Both the position numbers and the translations under genes were made by a program. Positions 14,296 to 21,942 of a stretch of DNA of 27,263 bases are shown in pieces. The DNA is from PXAP01 sp964520585 (GTDB taxonomy: Bacteria; Bacteroidota; Bacteroidia; Bacteroidales; PUMT01): positions 1 to 27,263 of the forward strand of contig CAZFOO010000051.1 in NCBI GenBank assembly GCA_964520585.1. Reading direction: 5' to 3'. The notes under the pieces are model-generated. The model was not told the origin of the DNA. It worked only from the letters and a program-made list of their open reading frames with translations, and did no database searches. How positions within the stretch are numbered: the first letter of the stretch is position 1; each line of letters begins with the position of its first letter.

Positions 14296-17250
14296 TTATT
14301 TACCGGGCTTTGAAGAATCAGAGGATCCGTTTTTACCTGTTATTGAGAGTGGACCGGCAATTGCTTTCTGTATCAGGTTAGACCTTTCCTGCCGTACTTC
14401 TTCCCGCCTCTCCATGTCTTCATCCCGGTCAAAATATTTTCTGCCGTCAACCCAGGTCTGTTCTGCATAGGAGAATCCCGAAAGCGGGTGACCGCTCCAA
14501 ATAACAAAATCGGCATGCTTCCCGGGTTCCAGGGAGCCTACATATTTATCAGCTCCAAGAATCTTTGCCGGATTGATCGTTATCAGGTCCATAGCTGTTA
14601 TTTCATCAATACCGGTGGCAAGCATTTTGCCTGCCTCCCAGTTCATCCGGGTCGATAACTGTGTATTGTCAGAATGTAACGAGGTAAGCACCCCATTTTC
14701 TGTAAGAATTCTTGCATTATATAATATACCATCGGCTGCCTCAACCTTGAAAGAGCTCCAGTCGGTCCATATAATTGCAGCTGTTCCATGATCACGCAGT
14801 ACATCGGCAATTTTATAACCCTCCACCGTATGCTCAAAAGAAGCAATATGAAAGCCCATTTCTTCTGCCAGCCTCATAAGCATCTGCATTTCATCGTGAC
14901 GGTATGCATGGGCATGTATGACTCTCTCCCCGTTCAATACATCAACCAATGCCTCCATTTGAAGGTCTTTCCTTGGCGGGAAACCTGTCCGTGCCGACTC
15001 CCAATGATCCCACTCTTCCATATAATCTTTAGCTGCCTGAAAAGCGTCTTTGATTATCTGTTCGGCTCCCATTCTTGTATTAGGATACTGGCCGGGATTA
15101 CGGACCACATTTTCCCCCAGGGCAAGCTTTAAACCGGGCATAGCCTCTTTTAGCAACATTTCTTCAGGCAATGCACCCCAGCGCATCTTGATAACTGCAT
15201 CCTGTCCGCCAACCGGATTGGCTGAACCATGCAGGAGGTTTGCCGTAGTCATGCCTCCTGCCAGAAGCCGGTAAACCCAAATATTATCAGGTTCGATCAC
15301 ATCTTTGATCCTTGTTTCAGGGGTCATGTTGTTGCCGACTTCATTTACTCCCCCCTTAATACTGCTGTGCAGATGCGGGTCTACCAGTCCGGGAGTAATA
15401 TGTTTGCCGGCAGCATCAATTTCCACTGCCCTGCGTGGTGCGCTAATATTATTCCCAATCTCCACTATCCTGCCTTTGCTAACCAGCATATCTGAATTCT
15501 CAATCCGCCCCTGTGGTCCCTGAGTCCATATTACGGCATTTCTGAGAACCAGATGATCGGGCATAACCGGCCTGTTTTCATATCCATATTCCATGGAAGG
15601 ATAAAGAACTTTTCCATCAGTCATCGATGAAAATCTTTCCTGCTCTTCATTTTCCTCTGTAAAATGTTCAATCCGTTCAGCCTTCCAGTTAAGGATATTT
15701 CCATCTGGAGTCTCTCCTATTCCATATAATTCATCATCAGAAACAGCAGCAGACATTCGAATAATGCCTTTCATACCAATAGAATCGCCTGAGAAAATAA
15801 TATTTACCCGGTGTTCATCGTACTTGACGGACTTAAGAGAAATCTTCTTGTTCTCTTTTTCTACCGTTCCTTTGAGTTTGGCGGAATTACCCCCGATCTC
15901 AAGCATATGCAGACCGGTAATGGCGGATTCTATTTTCCACTTACCACGTACATCCGGACTGACTGGTTTATCAATTTCAAACTGATTACCATCTACCCAC
16001 ACCTCCTCAATTTTTGTCGATGGATTGAAAATATTTCCGCCGGCAACTATAAAACTAGCTTTTTTTCCGTTATCAAGTGTACCATATTGCTTTTCTATTC
16101 CCAGTAATTCTGCCGGTGTGACAGTTAGAGCTGCCAGGGCTGCGTCTTCCTGTAATCCCCTTTGCACAGCAATACGCAGATTTTTAAGAAAAGACGAACT
16201 ATTATCCGGTCCGGATGCAGTAAAGGAAAAGTTAATGCCTGCCTTACTAAGTCTACCCGGATTTTCCGGAGCAAAATCCCAGTGCCTCAATTCCTCCAGT
16301 GATATGTTCATGGCGTCTTCGGGCTTCTCGATTTCTGGAACACCGGGAAATGCAAGTGGAAGCACAAGGGGAACTTCTGCATCTTTAAAAACCTGCAACC
16401 TTCGATATTCGTGTCCACTACCCATGACCCAAAGATCCAGATCAAACTCTGAGGCAATATCATATGCCCGCATAAAATCTATCTCATCCCGGGCATTAAA
16501 AAATACCGGTTTCCGACTGTTTACTTCATCCAGCAATGATTCCAGAGCCAGATTAAATTCAGGCCTTTCGATACCCTCCGGGTCATCCATAAAGACTGAA
16601 TGTGCCTCCTGGTACCAATCCGCATCATAAAATGTCTGCCGTATCAAAGATATTGATCCCATAAGTGATGTAGGATATGATCCGCCAAGCTCATTGCTCC
16701 TGGTAAAACCCATTGCCTGTGCAACGCCTGATCTTACCACAAGCATATTCTTATCTCCTTTACCCAGACTGACAAGGGCTGTGCTGCCTTTAAAGATCCC
16801 TGCCGGGGGAATCAGCTGGGCAATTACAAAGCCCTGTGAACGCAGGTTATCCATCTCTTCCCTTTCAGGATCAAAATTACTCACTGCGTTATACCATGAC
16901 CGTATCTGGGGGTTCCAGTGCACGGCCCCTTCCATTTTAAAAGGTTCAGGGATTTCAGATTCCACATGCATGTCAATAAAACCCGGATATAAGGTTTTAC
17001 CTTCCATATCTATAAGCCATGCATCCTCAGGAATTTTAATATCCGTACCGGCAAATTCAATAATATCATCGCGCACCAAAAGGATACCTTTATCAATTAC
17101 CCGACCCGGGCTTACCACAATTTTTGCATTGGTCAGAGCATAAACAGAAGGGGTATTGTTTCGCAAACCAACAACGCGACTGGTCTGTGCGGTGATACTT
17201 AAATTAAAAATAAAAAAAACAGAAAAAATAAGAACAAAAAATCGATTCAT
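14296..17250 (-). CDS. large secreted protein with two amidohydrolase domains
   Basis: A 984-aa protein with a clear signal peptide (cleavage near ITAQ, residues 19-22). Domain 1 (about 35-425) is amidohydrolase-like but has HVE at 95-97 where HxH is expected. A beta-rich linker (about 430-555) follows. Domain 2 (about 565-950) keeps the full set: PGLVDPHLH (H626/H628), HAHAYRH around 779-784, H807 and the metal Asp in LHSDN (D861). Catalysis should therefore rest on domain 2, with domain 1 degenerate. It precedes the 427-aa relative by 32 nt, and they are probably one operon and one periplasmic complex. The start ATG is preceded by the CTAAC...TATACGA leader shared with hydC. Substrate unknown. 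Confidence 0.87.
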   Translation of the reverse strand: MNRFFVLIFSVFFIFNLSITAQTSRVVGLRNNTPSVYALTNAKIVVSPGRVIDKGILLVRDDIIEFAGTDIKIPEDAWLIDMEGKTLYPGFIDMHVESEIPEPFKMEGAVHWNPQIRSWYNAVSNFDPEREEMDNLRSQGFVIAQLIPPAGIFKGSTALVSLGKGDKNMLVVRSGVAQAMGFTRSNELGGSYPTSLMGSISLIRQTFYDADWYQEAHSVFMDDPEGIERPEFNLALESLLDEVNSRKPVFFNARDEIDFMRAYDIASEFDLDLWVMGSGHEYRRLQVFKDAEVPLVLPLAFPGVPEIEKPEDAMNISLEELRHWDFAPENPGRLSKAGINFSFTASGPDNSSSFLKNLRIAVQRGLQEDAALAALTVTPAELLGIEKQYGTLDNGKKASFIVAGGNIFNPSTKIEEVWVDGNQFEIDKPVSPDVRGKWKIESAITGLHMLEIGGNSAKLKGTVEKENKKISLKSVKYDEHRVNIIFSGDSIGMKGIIRMSAAVSDDELYGIGETPDGNILNWKAERIEHFTEENEEQERFSSMTDGKVLYPSMEYGYENRPVMPDHLVLRNAVIWTQGPQGRIENSDMLVSKGRIVEIGNNISAPRRAVEIDAAGKHITPGLVDPHLHSSIKGGVNEVGNNMTPETRIKDVIEPDNIWVYRLLAGGMTTANLLHGSANPVGGQDAVIKMRWGALPEEMLLKEAMPGLKLALGENVVRNPGQYPNTRMGAEQIIKDAFQAAKDYMEEWDHWESARTGFPPRKDLQMEALVDVLNGERVIHAHAYRHDEMQMLMRLAEEMGFHIASFEHTVEGYKIADVLRDHGTAAIIWTDWSSFKVEAADGILYNARILTENGVLTSLHSDNTQLSTRMNWEAGKMLATGIDEITAMDLITINPAKILGADKYVGSLEPGKHADFVIWSGHPLSGFSYAEQTWVDGRKYFDRDEDMERREEVRQERSNLIQKAIAGPLSITGKNGSSDSSKPGK

Positions 17251-17274
17251 TCGTATAGATTATTGGTTAGTAAA
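17245..17274 (-). promoter_or_regulatory. third copy of the CTAAC...TATACGAATGAAT leader
   Basis: On the minus strand TTTACTAACC, AATAATCTATACG and AATGAAT lead into the start of the 984-aa gene. The stretch aligns to the hydC leader with one inserted base and few substitutions. The TTGT...ACAA dyad is absent here, so only the start-proximal part is shared. It may be a core promoter or translation-initiation element rather than an operator. Confidence 0.45.
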
Positions 17275-17492
17275 TAATTAAAAATTCAGCATGTACATTA
17301 AGCTGATGAATTTATTTTAAGAGAAAATGAGCTTTAAAAGTGTTTATTAATAATTTTCAGTGCCGGAAAAATACGAAAAAAAACATCCCGGTCATTTTTT
17401 TCATTGACAATTTACGGATTAATTAAAACCAACTGCTCCTTTTTATTAGTATTCCCGGAAAAATCAATTTACTTAAGGCCATTACTATCAAA

Positions 17493-17525
17493 TTGTTATA
17501 AAATAAAAAAAACTTATTATATTTA
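17493..17525 (+). promoter_or_regulatory. candidate promoter of the small lipoprotein gene
   Basis: TTG (17493-17495), 22 bases, then TATATTTA (17518-17525), one base from TAnnTTTG. It lies about 45 bases before the ATG at 17568. Spacing is slightly long for the Bacteroidota consensus. Confidence 0.4.
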
Positions 17526-17567
17526 GCCTCGTAAAATCAGAATTACATACATAAAATTTTATCAAAA

Positions 17568-17693
17568 ATGAAGAAAGCATTTACCGTAGTCATAGCTATT
17601 ATTTTCTTTATGGCTGTTCTAAGCTCTTGTTCTGTTCAGAAATGCCCGGCATACTCTCATCATGAAACAGAACAGACCGACCATAACAGTTAA
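17568..17693 (+). CDS. 41-aa lipoprotein
   Basis: A very short gene: ATG at 17568, TAA at 17691-17693. The product has a Lys-rich start (MKKAFT), a hydrophobic stretch (residues 6-18) and a lipobox LSSC with the acylated Cys at position 21. The mature part is only 21 residues (CSVQKCPAYSHH...), acidic and His-containing. Tiny lipoproteins with an xKCPAY motif occur in Bacteroidota, but I know no function for them. A candidate promoter stands just upstream. It is alone in a 1.07-kb spacer between divergently transcribed genes. Confidence 0.7.
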   Translation: MKKAFTVVIAIIFFMAVLSSCSVQKCPAYSHHETEQTDHNS

Positions 17694-18132
17694 TTACTTT
17701 CATTTCTGATGATCAGCGGAAATTAATCAATTAATTACGTCGGAGTTTTCATTGGAAGGTTATTCTTATTAGATGAATTCCCTTTTGGTGAAATTAAATT
17801 GAATTAATTCAATTTCAATGGTGAATTAGTTTGAAATTTATCCCGCATTTTATTATGATTTAAAAGCTCTGTATCCACCCGGTCTGAAGAAAATTCGCAT
17901 TACGATTTTTTAATCACACATTCCTTTCGGGCAAAGCCCCGCCAAAACCTTAAGAAGCCATAAAAACAAGGGTTTAATGGTTAACTAAAAACTTTCATAA
18001 TTCCCCGGTAAAGAAACTTCATTAATTTCTGTAAATAAACTTTATTAATTAAAATGCCGTTGTATGGAATTAAGGATTTGTTAATATAATCCCTGTGAAA
18101 GAAATCAGTATTAATAACCGTGACAAGTTTTT
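17694..18132. other. non-coding spacer with a perfect palindrome
   Basis: No credible gene is seen. A perfect 20-bp palindrome, AAATTGAATTAATTCAATTT, lies at 17796-17815; it has no G+C core or T-tract and so is a poor terminator. A weak hairpin pairs AAACCTT (17945-17951) with AAGGGTTT (17968-17975). No known riboswitch was recognised. Confidence 0.4.
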
Positions 18133-18163
18133 TTTGAGTATTGATCGTTTTTGATTACTTTTG
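18133..18163 (+). promoter_or_regulatory. gapA promoter
   Basis: TTTG (18133-18136), exactly 19 bases, then TACTTTTG (18156-18163). Both elements match the Bacteroidota housekeeping consensus TTTG-N19-TAnnTTTG perfectly. Transcription should begin around 18170, giving a 5' leader of about 150 nt before the gapA ATG at 18323. Confidence 0.75.
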
Positions 18164-18322
18164 TCTTCAATTCATTCAGGCTTTAAAATTTATTTATATA
18201 TCAATTTAAAAATTTATATCAGCAGAATTAATAGTTAGTTCTTAATCCATGGTCCGTTATGGGTGATGCTAATTTAGAAAAAGTCTGTCTGATAAGTGTT
18301 TCATCTAATTAAATATTAAATT

Positions 18323-19330
18323 ATGGGAAAAATTAAAATTGGAATCAATGGATTTGGTAGAATAGGCCGGCTGGCATTTCGTTCGGCTGTTAGCAGGGAT
18401 AATGTTGAAGTAGTTGGCGTTAATGATTTGATCGGTGCCGATTACATGGCATACATGCTTAAATATGATTCAACTCATGGCAGGTTTAACGGATCAGTTG
18501 AGGTTAAAGGAGATAATCTGGTGGTTAATGGTAATGAGATCAGGATTACTTCCGTAAAGGACCCTGCTGAACTCAAGTGGGATGAAATAGGTGCGGAGTA
18601 TGTTCTTGAGTGTACTGGTATTTTCCTTACCAAGGAAACAGCTCAGAAACATATTCAGGCAGGTGCAAAAAAAGTTGTTCTGTCGGCACCTTCGAAAGAC
18701 GATACTCCGATGTTCGTGCCCGGAGTAAACCATACTAAATACACAAATGATCTTGACATCGTCTCCATGGCCTCCTGCACAACTAACTGTCTTGCTCCTG
18801 TAGCCAAGGTGCTTAATGATAATTTTGGCATTGTTGAAGGGCTTATGACCACTGTTCATGCAGTTACTGCCACACAACAAACAGTAGATGGTGTTTCTGC
18901 CAAAGACTGGAGAGGCGGACGAGGAGCATCACAGAATGTAATACCCTCATCCACAGGTGCTGCCAAAGCGGTAACCAAGGTTATTCCCGCTCTTAAAGGC
19001 AAATTAACCGGAATGGCATTCCGGGTTCCGACACCAAATGTATCGGTAGTTGACCTTACCTGCCGCCTTGAAAAGCCCGCACCTTATGACAAGATCAAGG
19101 AAGCCATGAAAAAAGCCTCTGAAGGTGAACTCAAAGGTATTCTTGGATATACTGAAGATGCTGTCGTTTCAAGTGATTTCAACGGTGACAGCAGGACATC
19201 AATATTTGATGCAGCTGCAGGGATACCCCTGAATGATAATTTCGTTAAGGTAGTAGCCTGGTATGACAATGAATTTGGATATGCAAGCAAATTAGTTGAC
19301 CTTGCTCTTTATATTGATTCAGTAAAATAA
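18323..19330 (+). CDS. gapA: glyceraldehyde-3-phosphate dehydrogenase, type I
   Basis: A 335-aa glycolytic enzyme that oxidises glyceraldehyde 3-phosphate to 1,3-bisphosphoglycerate with NAD+ and phosphate. The NAD-binding motif INGFGRIGR is at 8-16, and D35 followed by Leu indicates NAD rather than NADP preference. The active-site motif ASCTTNCLAP holds C152, and H179 lies in TTVHA. The C-terminal WYDNEFGYA is present, and the length is standard. It stands alone, with its own consensus promoter and a strong terminator 25 nt downstream. It would feed NADH to the HydABC hydrogenase in a fermenting cell; that metabolic link is inference. Confidence 0.97.
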   Translation: MGKIKIGINGFGRIGRLAFRSAVSRDNVEVVGVNDLIGADYMAYMLKYDSTHGRFNGSVEVKGDNLVVNGNEIRITSVKDPAELKWDEIGAEYVLECTGIFLTKETAQKHIQAGAKKVVLSAPSKDDTPMFVPGVNHTKYTNDLDIVSMASCTTNCLAPVAKVLNDNFGIVEGLMTTVHAVTATQQTVDGVSAKDWRGGRGASQNVIPSSTGAAKAVTKVIPALKGKLTGMAFRVPTPNVSVVDLTCRLEKPAPYDKIKEAMKKASEGELKGILGYTEDAVVSSDFNGDSRTSIFDAAAGIPLNDNFVKVVAWYDNEFGYASKLVDLALYIDSVK

Positions 19331-19354
19331 GTTACTGATCGATAAACAGTGAAT

Positions 19355-19384
19355 AAAAAAGGCTGCCTGCAGGCAGCCTTTTTT
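19355..19384. terminator. bidirectional intrinsic terminator after gapA
   Basis: A perfect stem GGCTGCC-TGCA-GGCAGCC (19361-19378) is flanked by six A on the left and six T on the right, so it can end transcription in both directions. It serves gapA on the plus strand and the SiaC-like gene (ending at 19421) on the minus strand. Confidence 0.9.
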
Positions 19385-19420
19385 ATTTTAATAAGCGATT
19401 CAAACCATCCTTTTAAATTA

Positions 19421-19801
19421 TCAAACATATATTTCGATAAATTTAAATGGCAGCTTAAAGGTATTTTTATAATGTTGACCAAGATCAAGAATATTTTCGT
19501 CATCTTCTTCATAGTACCAGTTCACAATGCAATCATGACCGGCATCATACTGTTTCTTAATAAGATGAAAAAAACTCAGGATAAATTTAGATGAACCCGA
19601 ATTTATATATTCAAACTGGAAATGGAAAGTAGTTAACTTTTGTGGTGATTTATAATATTCCAGCATTGATAAATAAACAACATTATAAAATGCTTCCGGA
19701 TTTTCAGGAATTGATCTTCCTTCGATCGTCAGCACACCGTGACCTGGGTCCAGTTCAATAAAAGGAGTTTTCTTCTCTTTTTCAATTCGCAGAATTTCCA
19801 T
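19421..19801 (-). CDS. SiaC-like regulatory phosphoprotein (DUF1987)
   Basis: A 126-aa protein with the DUF1987/SiaC pattern: an N-terminal PFIELDPGHGVLTIEGRSIPENP segment (about 13-35), then FHFQFEYINSGSSKFIL (59-75) and a C-terminal strand ending in FIEIYV. In Pseudomonas SiaC the homologous loop is reversibly phosphorylated (Thr68) by SiaB and dephosphorylated by the PP2C phosphatase SiaA. Here Ser68, Ser70 and Ser71 are candidate acceptors. No SiaB-like kinase or SiaD-like cyclase is adjacent. It lies 18 nt after the ABC permease gene and is probably co-transcribed with it. It could be a substrate of the SpoIIE-type phosphatase encoded at 10749-11933; that is speculation. Confidence 0.75.
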   Translation of the reverse strand: MEILRIEKEKKTPFIELDPGHGVLTIEGRSIPENPEAFYNVVYLSMLEYYKSPQKLTTFHFQFEYINSGSSKFILSFFHLIKKQYDAGHDCIVNWYYEEDDENILDLGQHYKNTFKLPFKFIEIYV

Positions 19802-19819
19802 AGTTATATTGGTTTTATA

Positions 19820-21073
19820 TTATTCATATCTCAAAGCAACAATCGGATCGAGTCGCGAGGCCTTGACAGCCGGAAAATAACCCGAAGACAACCCCACAAT
19901 AAAGCAAAGAATTACTCCGGAAAAAATCCAGAGCCACGGCACAACAAAAGGTGACCCGGTAAGGAGAGAAACGAGGTTACCTATTAATATTCCAAGAAAA
20001 ATCCCTACTACGCCCCCCAGCTGACCTATTATTATTGCTTCAAATAAAAACTGGTGTTTGATATAGGAACTCTTCGCTCCCATGGCTTTTCTTATGCCTA
20101 TCTCCCGGGTACGCTCAGTCACAGATACCAGCATGATATTCATCAATCCGACTGCTGCACCGAAAAGGGTGATAATTCCAATAAGAGTAGCTGCTATTGT
20201 AACGTACCGCAAATTCTCTATTACCATGTTTGCCAGATTATCACTTTTAGTTATCCGGAAGTCCGATTCATCCCCCGGCCGTAATCCCCTAATCTGCCTG
20301 AAAATTCCTTCGGCCTCACTAACGGCAAATTCAAGGTAATGGGGACTGCCAGGCATGACGTTTATCCTGAAATTCATTCTTGGACGTGAAAAATATTGTC
20401 TCACATTGGTTAGGGGAAGGATACAGACATTGTCACCTCCACCGCCAAAGCTGGTCCCCTTTTCCTTTAATACTCCAATTATTCTGTACTTACCGCTTCC
20501 TACAGTAATAATCTTGTCAAGCGGGTCCTCACCAGTATCGAATATATTGCGGACAACCTCCTTGCCAACTATTACCAGGTGCCGGTTCATTTGGAGGTCA
20601 TTTAATGTAAAATTCCTGCCTCTCTCAATTTCATATCCTGCAGTAAACAGGTATTCTTCATCGGCACCGGTGACCGATACATTCGGATTACTCTTTTTGG
20701 ATCCATAGCTTACGGCAGCACTGCCCGATGCATTCGTGTATATTGAAATACGGGCAGGAAACTCAAACATATCCTTGAATGCGTTGGCTTCCCTGTAATC
20801 TATATGAGCATAATTTCTTATGGGTTGCCTCTCCCCTGAAACCGTGGTAATATTTCTGCCTTCAATCAAAAAAGTATTGGCCCCCATACTCATGAAAGAA
20901 CTGCTTATCGAACTTTTTACAGCATCGATAGCAGTTAGTATCCCGACAAGAGCCATAATACCAAATGCAATTATGAATATTGTAAGAACAGTACGCAGTT
21001 TGCTGGCAAGAATGGATTGAATAGAAATACGCATATTCTCCCAGAATAATAAACTTAACCTTATAATTTCCAT
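19820..21073 (-). CDS. ABC transporter permease, MacB/FtsX type
   Basis: A 417-aa inner-membrane protein. A first membrane helix (about 29-50) is followed by a MacB-type periplasmic domain (about 52-270) and three C-terminal helices (about 285-310, 340-362, 380-402) with the FtsX signature TREIGIRKAMGAK and a final LDPIVALRYE. Such permeases pair with an ATP-binding protein and often an HlyD-like adaptor to export macrolides, peptides or lipoproteins. Neither partner is next to it: upstream lies a spacer and the divergent blaI gene. It must use an ATPase encoded elsewhere. Substrate unknown. Confidence 0.88.
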   Translation of the reverse strand: MEIIRLSLLFWENMRISIQSILASKLRTVLTIFIIAFGIMALVGILTAIDAVKSSISSSFMSMGANTFLIEGRNITTVSGERQPIRNYAHIDYREANAFKDMFEFPARISIYTNASGSAAVSYGSKKSNPNVSVTGADEEYLFTAGYEIERGRNFTLNDLQMNRHLVIVGKEVVRNIFDTGEDPLDKIITVGSGKYRIIGVLKEKGTSFGGGGDNVCILPLTNVRQYFSRPRMNFRINVMPGSPHYLEFAVSEAEGIFRQIRGLRPGDESDFRITKSDNLANMVIENLRYVTIAATLIGIITLFGAAVGLMNIMLVSVTERTREIGIRKAMGAKSSYIKHQFLFEAIIIGQLGGVVGIFLGILIGNLVSLLTGSPFVVPWLWIFSGVILCFIVGLSSGYFPAVKASRLDPIVALRYE

Positions 21074-21278
21074 GGTGTTAATAAATAAAACATAATAATA
21101 TATGTAGCAAAATTAGTTTATTTGTTTAATATTCATACATTTTTGACAGTTTGATTTTCCATTTGGGGTATCCGGTTCAGAGTTTATGGTATTAATCAAA
21201 GAATCATAACCGAAAACATTAAAACTGACTATATGCGACACAAGGATTTTTACTTTCTTACCAAATAACTAAAACAGC

Positions 21279-21316
21279 TTGTCACTTGACAAACTAATCA
21301 AATAGTTGTATATTTA
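21279..21316 (+). promoter_or_regulatory. candidate promoter/operator upstream of the blaI-blaR1 pair
   Basis: TTG (21286-21288), 20 bases, then TATATTTA (21309-21316), one base from TAnnTTTG. A perfect dyad TTGTCA-CT-TGACAA (21279-21292) overlaps the upstream element and could be an operator. It differs from the usual TACA/TGTA-type BlaI box, so autoregulation is only suggested. The leader would be about 230 nt long and would contain the dispersed repeat at 21354. Confidence 0.35.
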
Positions 21317-21353
21317 CCCTGGTAAAAAGTCATAACCTTGTTTAAATAATTAA

Positions 21354-21393
21354 CAAAATTTTGACCAACAGAATGAATCACTTCGCTTTAACA
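21354..21393 (+). repeat. 40-bp dispersed repeat, copy 2
   Basis: Matches 8189-8228 at 33 of 40 positions and keeps the same reading K-x-L-T-x-R-M-N-x-F-A-L-T. An inverted CGACGAAGTCAA follows at 21448-21459, the complement of the TTGACTTCGTCG motif found twice after copy 1. The rest of the 480-base spacer 21074-21553 shows no gene. Confidence 0.55.
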
Positions 21394-21553
21394 AAGATTA
21401 CACATCTAACTAATATCTTTAAGATCACTAAACACAGCATTTATAATCGACGAAGTCAAATTTTCACATCTGTATGTGTGTAATTTCAGATAAAAAATCT
21501 AAATGATCATTTGTAAAATATAAAATAATGATTTAACTTAAACTATAATTAAA

Positions 21554-21937
21554 ATGAAACAACTTACCAGGGCAGAAGAACAGATAATGCAAGTTTTATG
21601 GAAACTGGAAAAAGCTTTTGTGAAAGATATCCTGGAAATTTTACCCGACCCGAAACCTGCTTATAATACTGTTTCCACAATTGTCAGGATTCTGGAAAAA
21701 AAGGGTTTTGTCGGATATAAGGCATATGGAAAGACACATGAGTACTTTCCGCTTATAGACAAACCCGAATATACGAAAAAGTACATGCGAAATTTTGTAA
21801 ATAATTATTTCAGCAACTCTTATAAACAAATGGTGTCATTTTTCGCGAGGGAAGAAAACCTGAGTATAGCTGAAATGGAAGAAATGCAAAAATTGATCGG
21901 AGAGGAAATTTCAAAACAAAAGCATAACAAAAAATAG
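21554..21937 (+). CDS. BlaI/MecI/CopY-family transcriptional repressor
   Basis: A 127-aa protein with a winged-helix DNA-binding domain (about 1-72; LTRAEEQIMQVLW, then KPAYNTVSTIVRILEKKGFV) and a C-terminal dimerisation region. Length and motif match the BlaI/MecI family, whose members repress their own operon until cleaved after BlaR1 activation. The blaR1-like gene begins 5 nt downstream, so the two form a classic repressor-sensor pair. No beta-lactamase gene is nearby. In Bacteroidota such pairs often sit without one, so the inducing signal is unknown. Confidence 0.92.
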   Translation: MKQLTRAEEQIMQVLWKLEKAFVKDILEILPDPKPAYNTVSTIVRILEKKGFVGYKAYGKTHEYFPLIDKPEYTKKYMRNFVNNYFSNSYKQMVSFFAREENLSIAEMEEMQKLIGEEISKQKHNKK

Positions 21938-21942
21938 GGATT

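Noticed and set aside
16025..16630. 201-codon plus-strand open frame
   Set aside because: Lies wholly opposite the well-supported 984-aa amidohydrolase gene; Ser-rich shadow frame with no family match.
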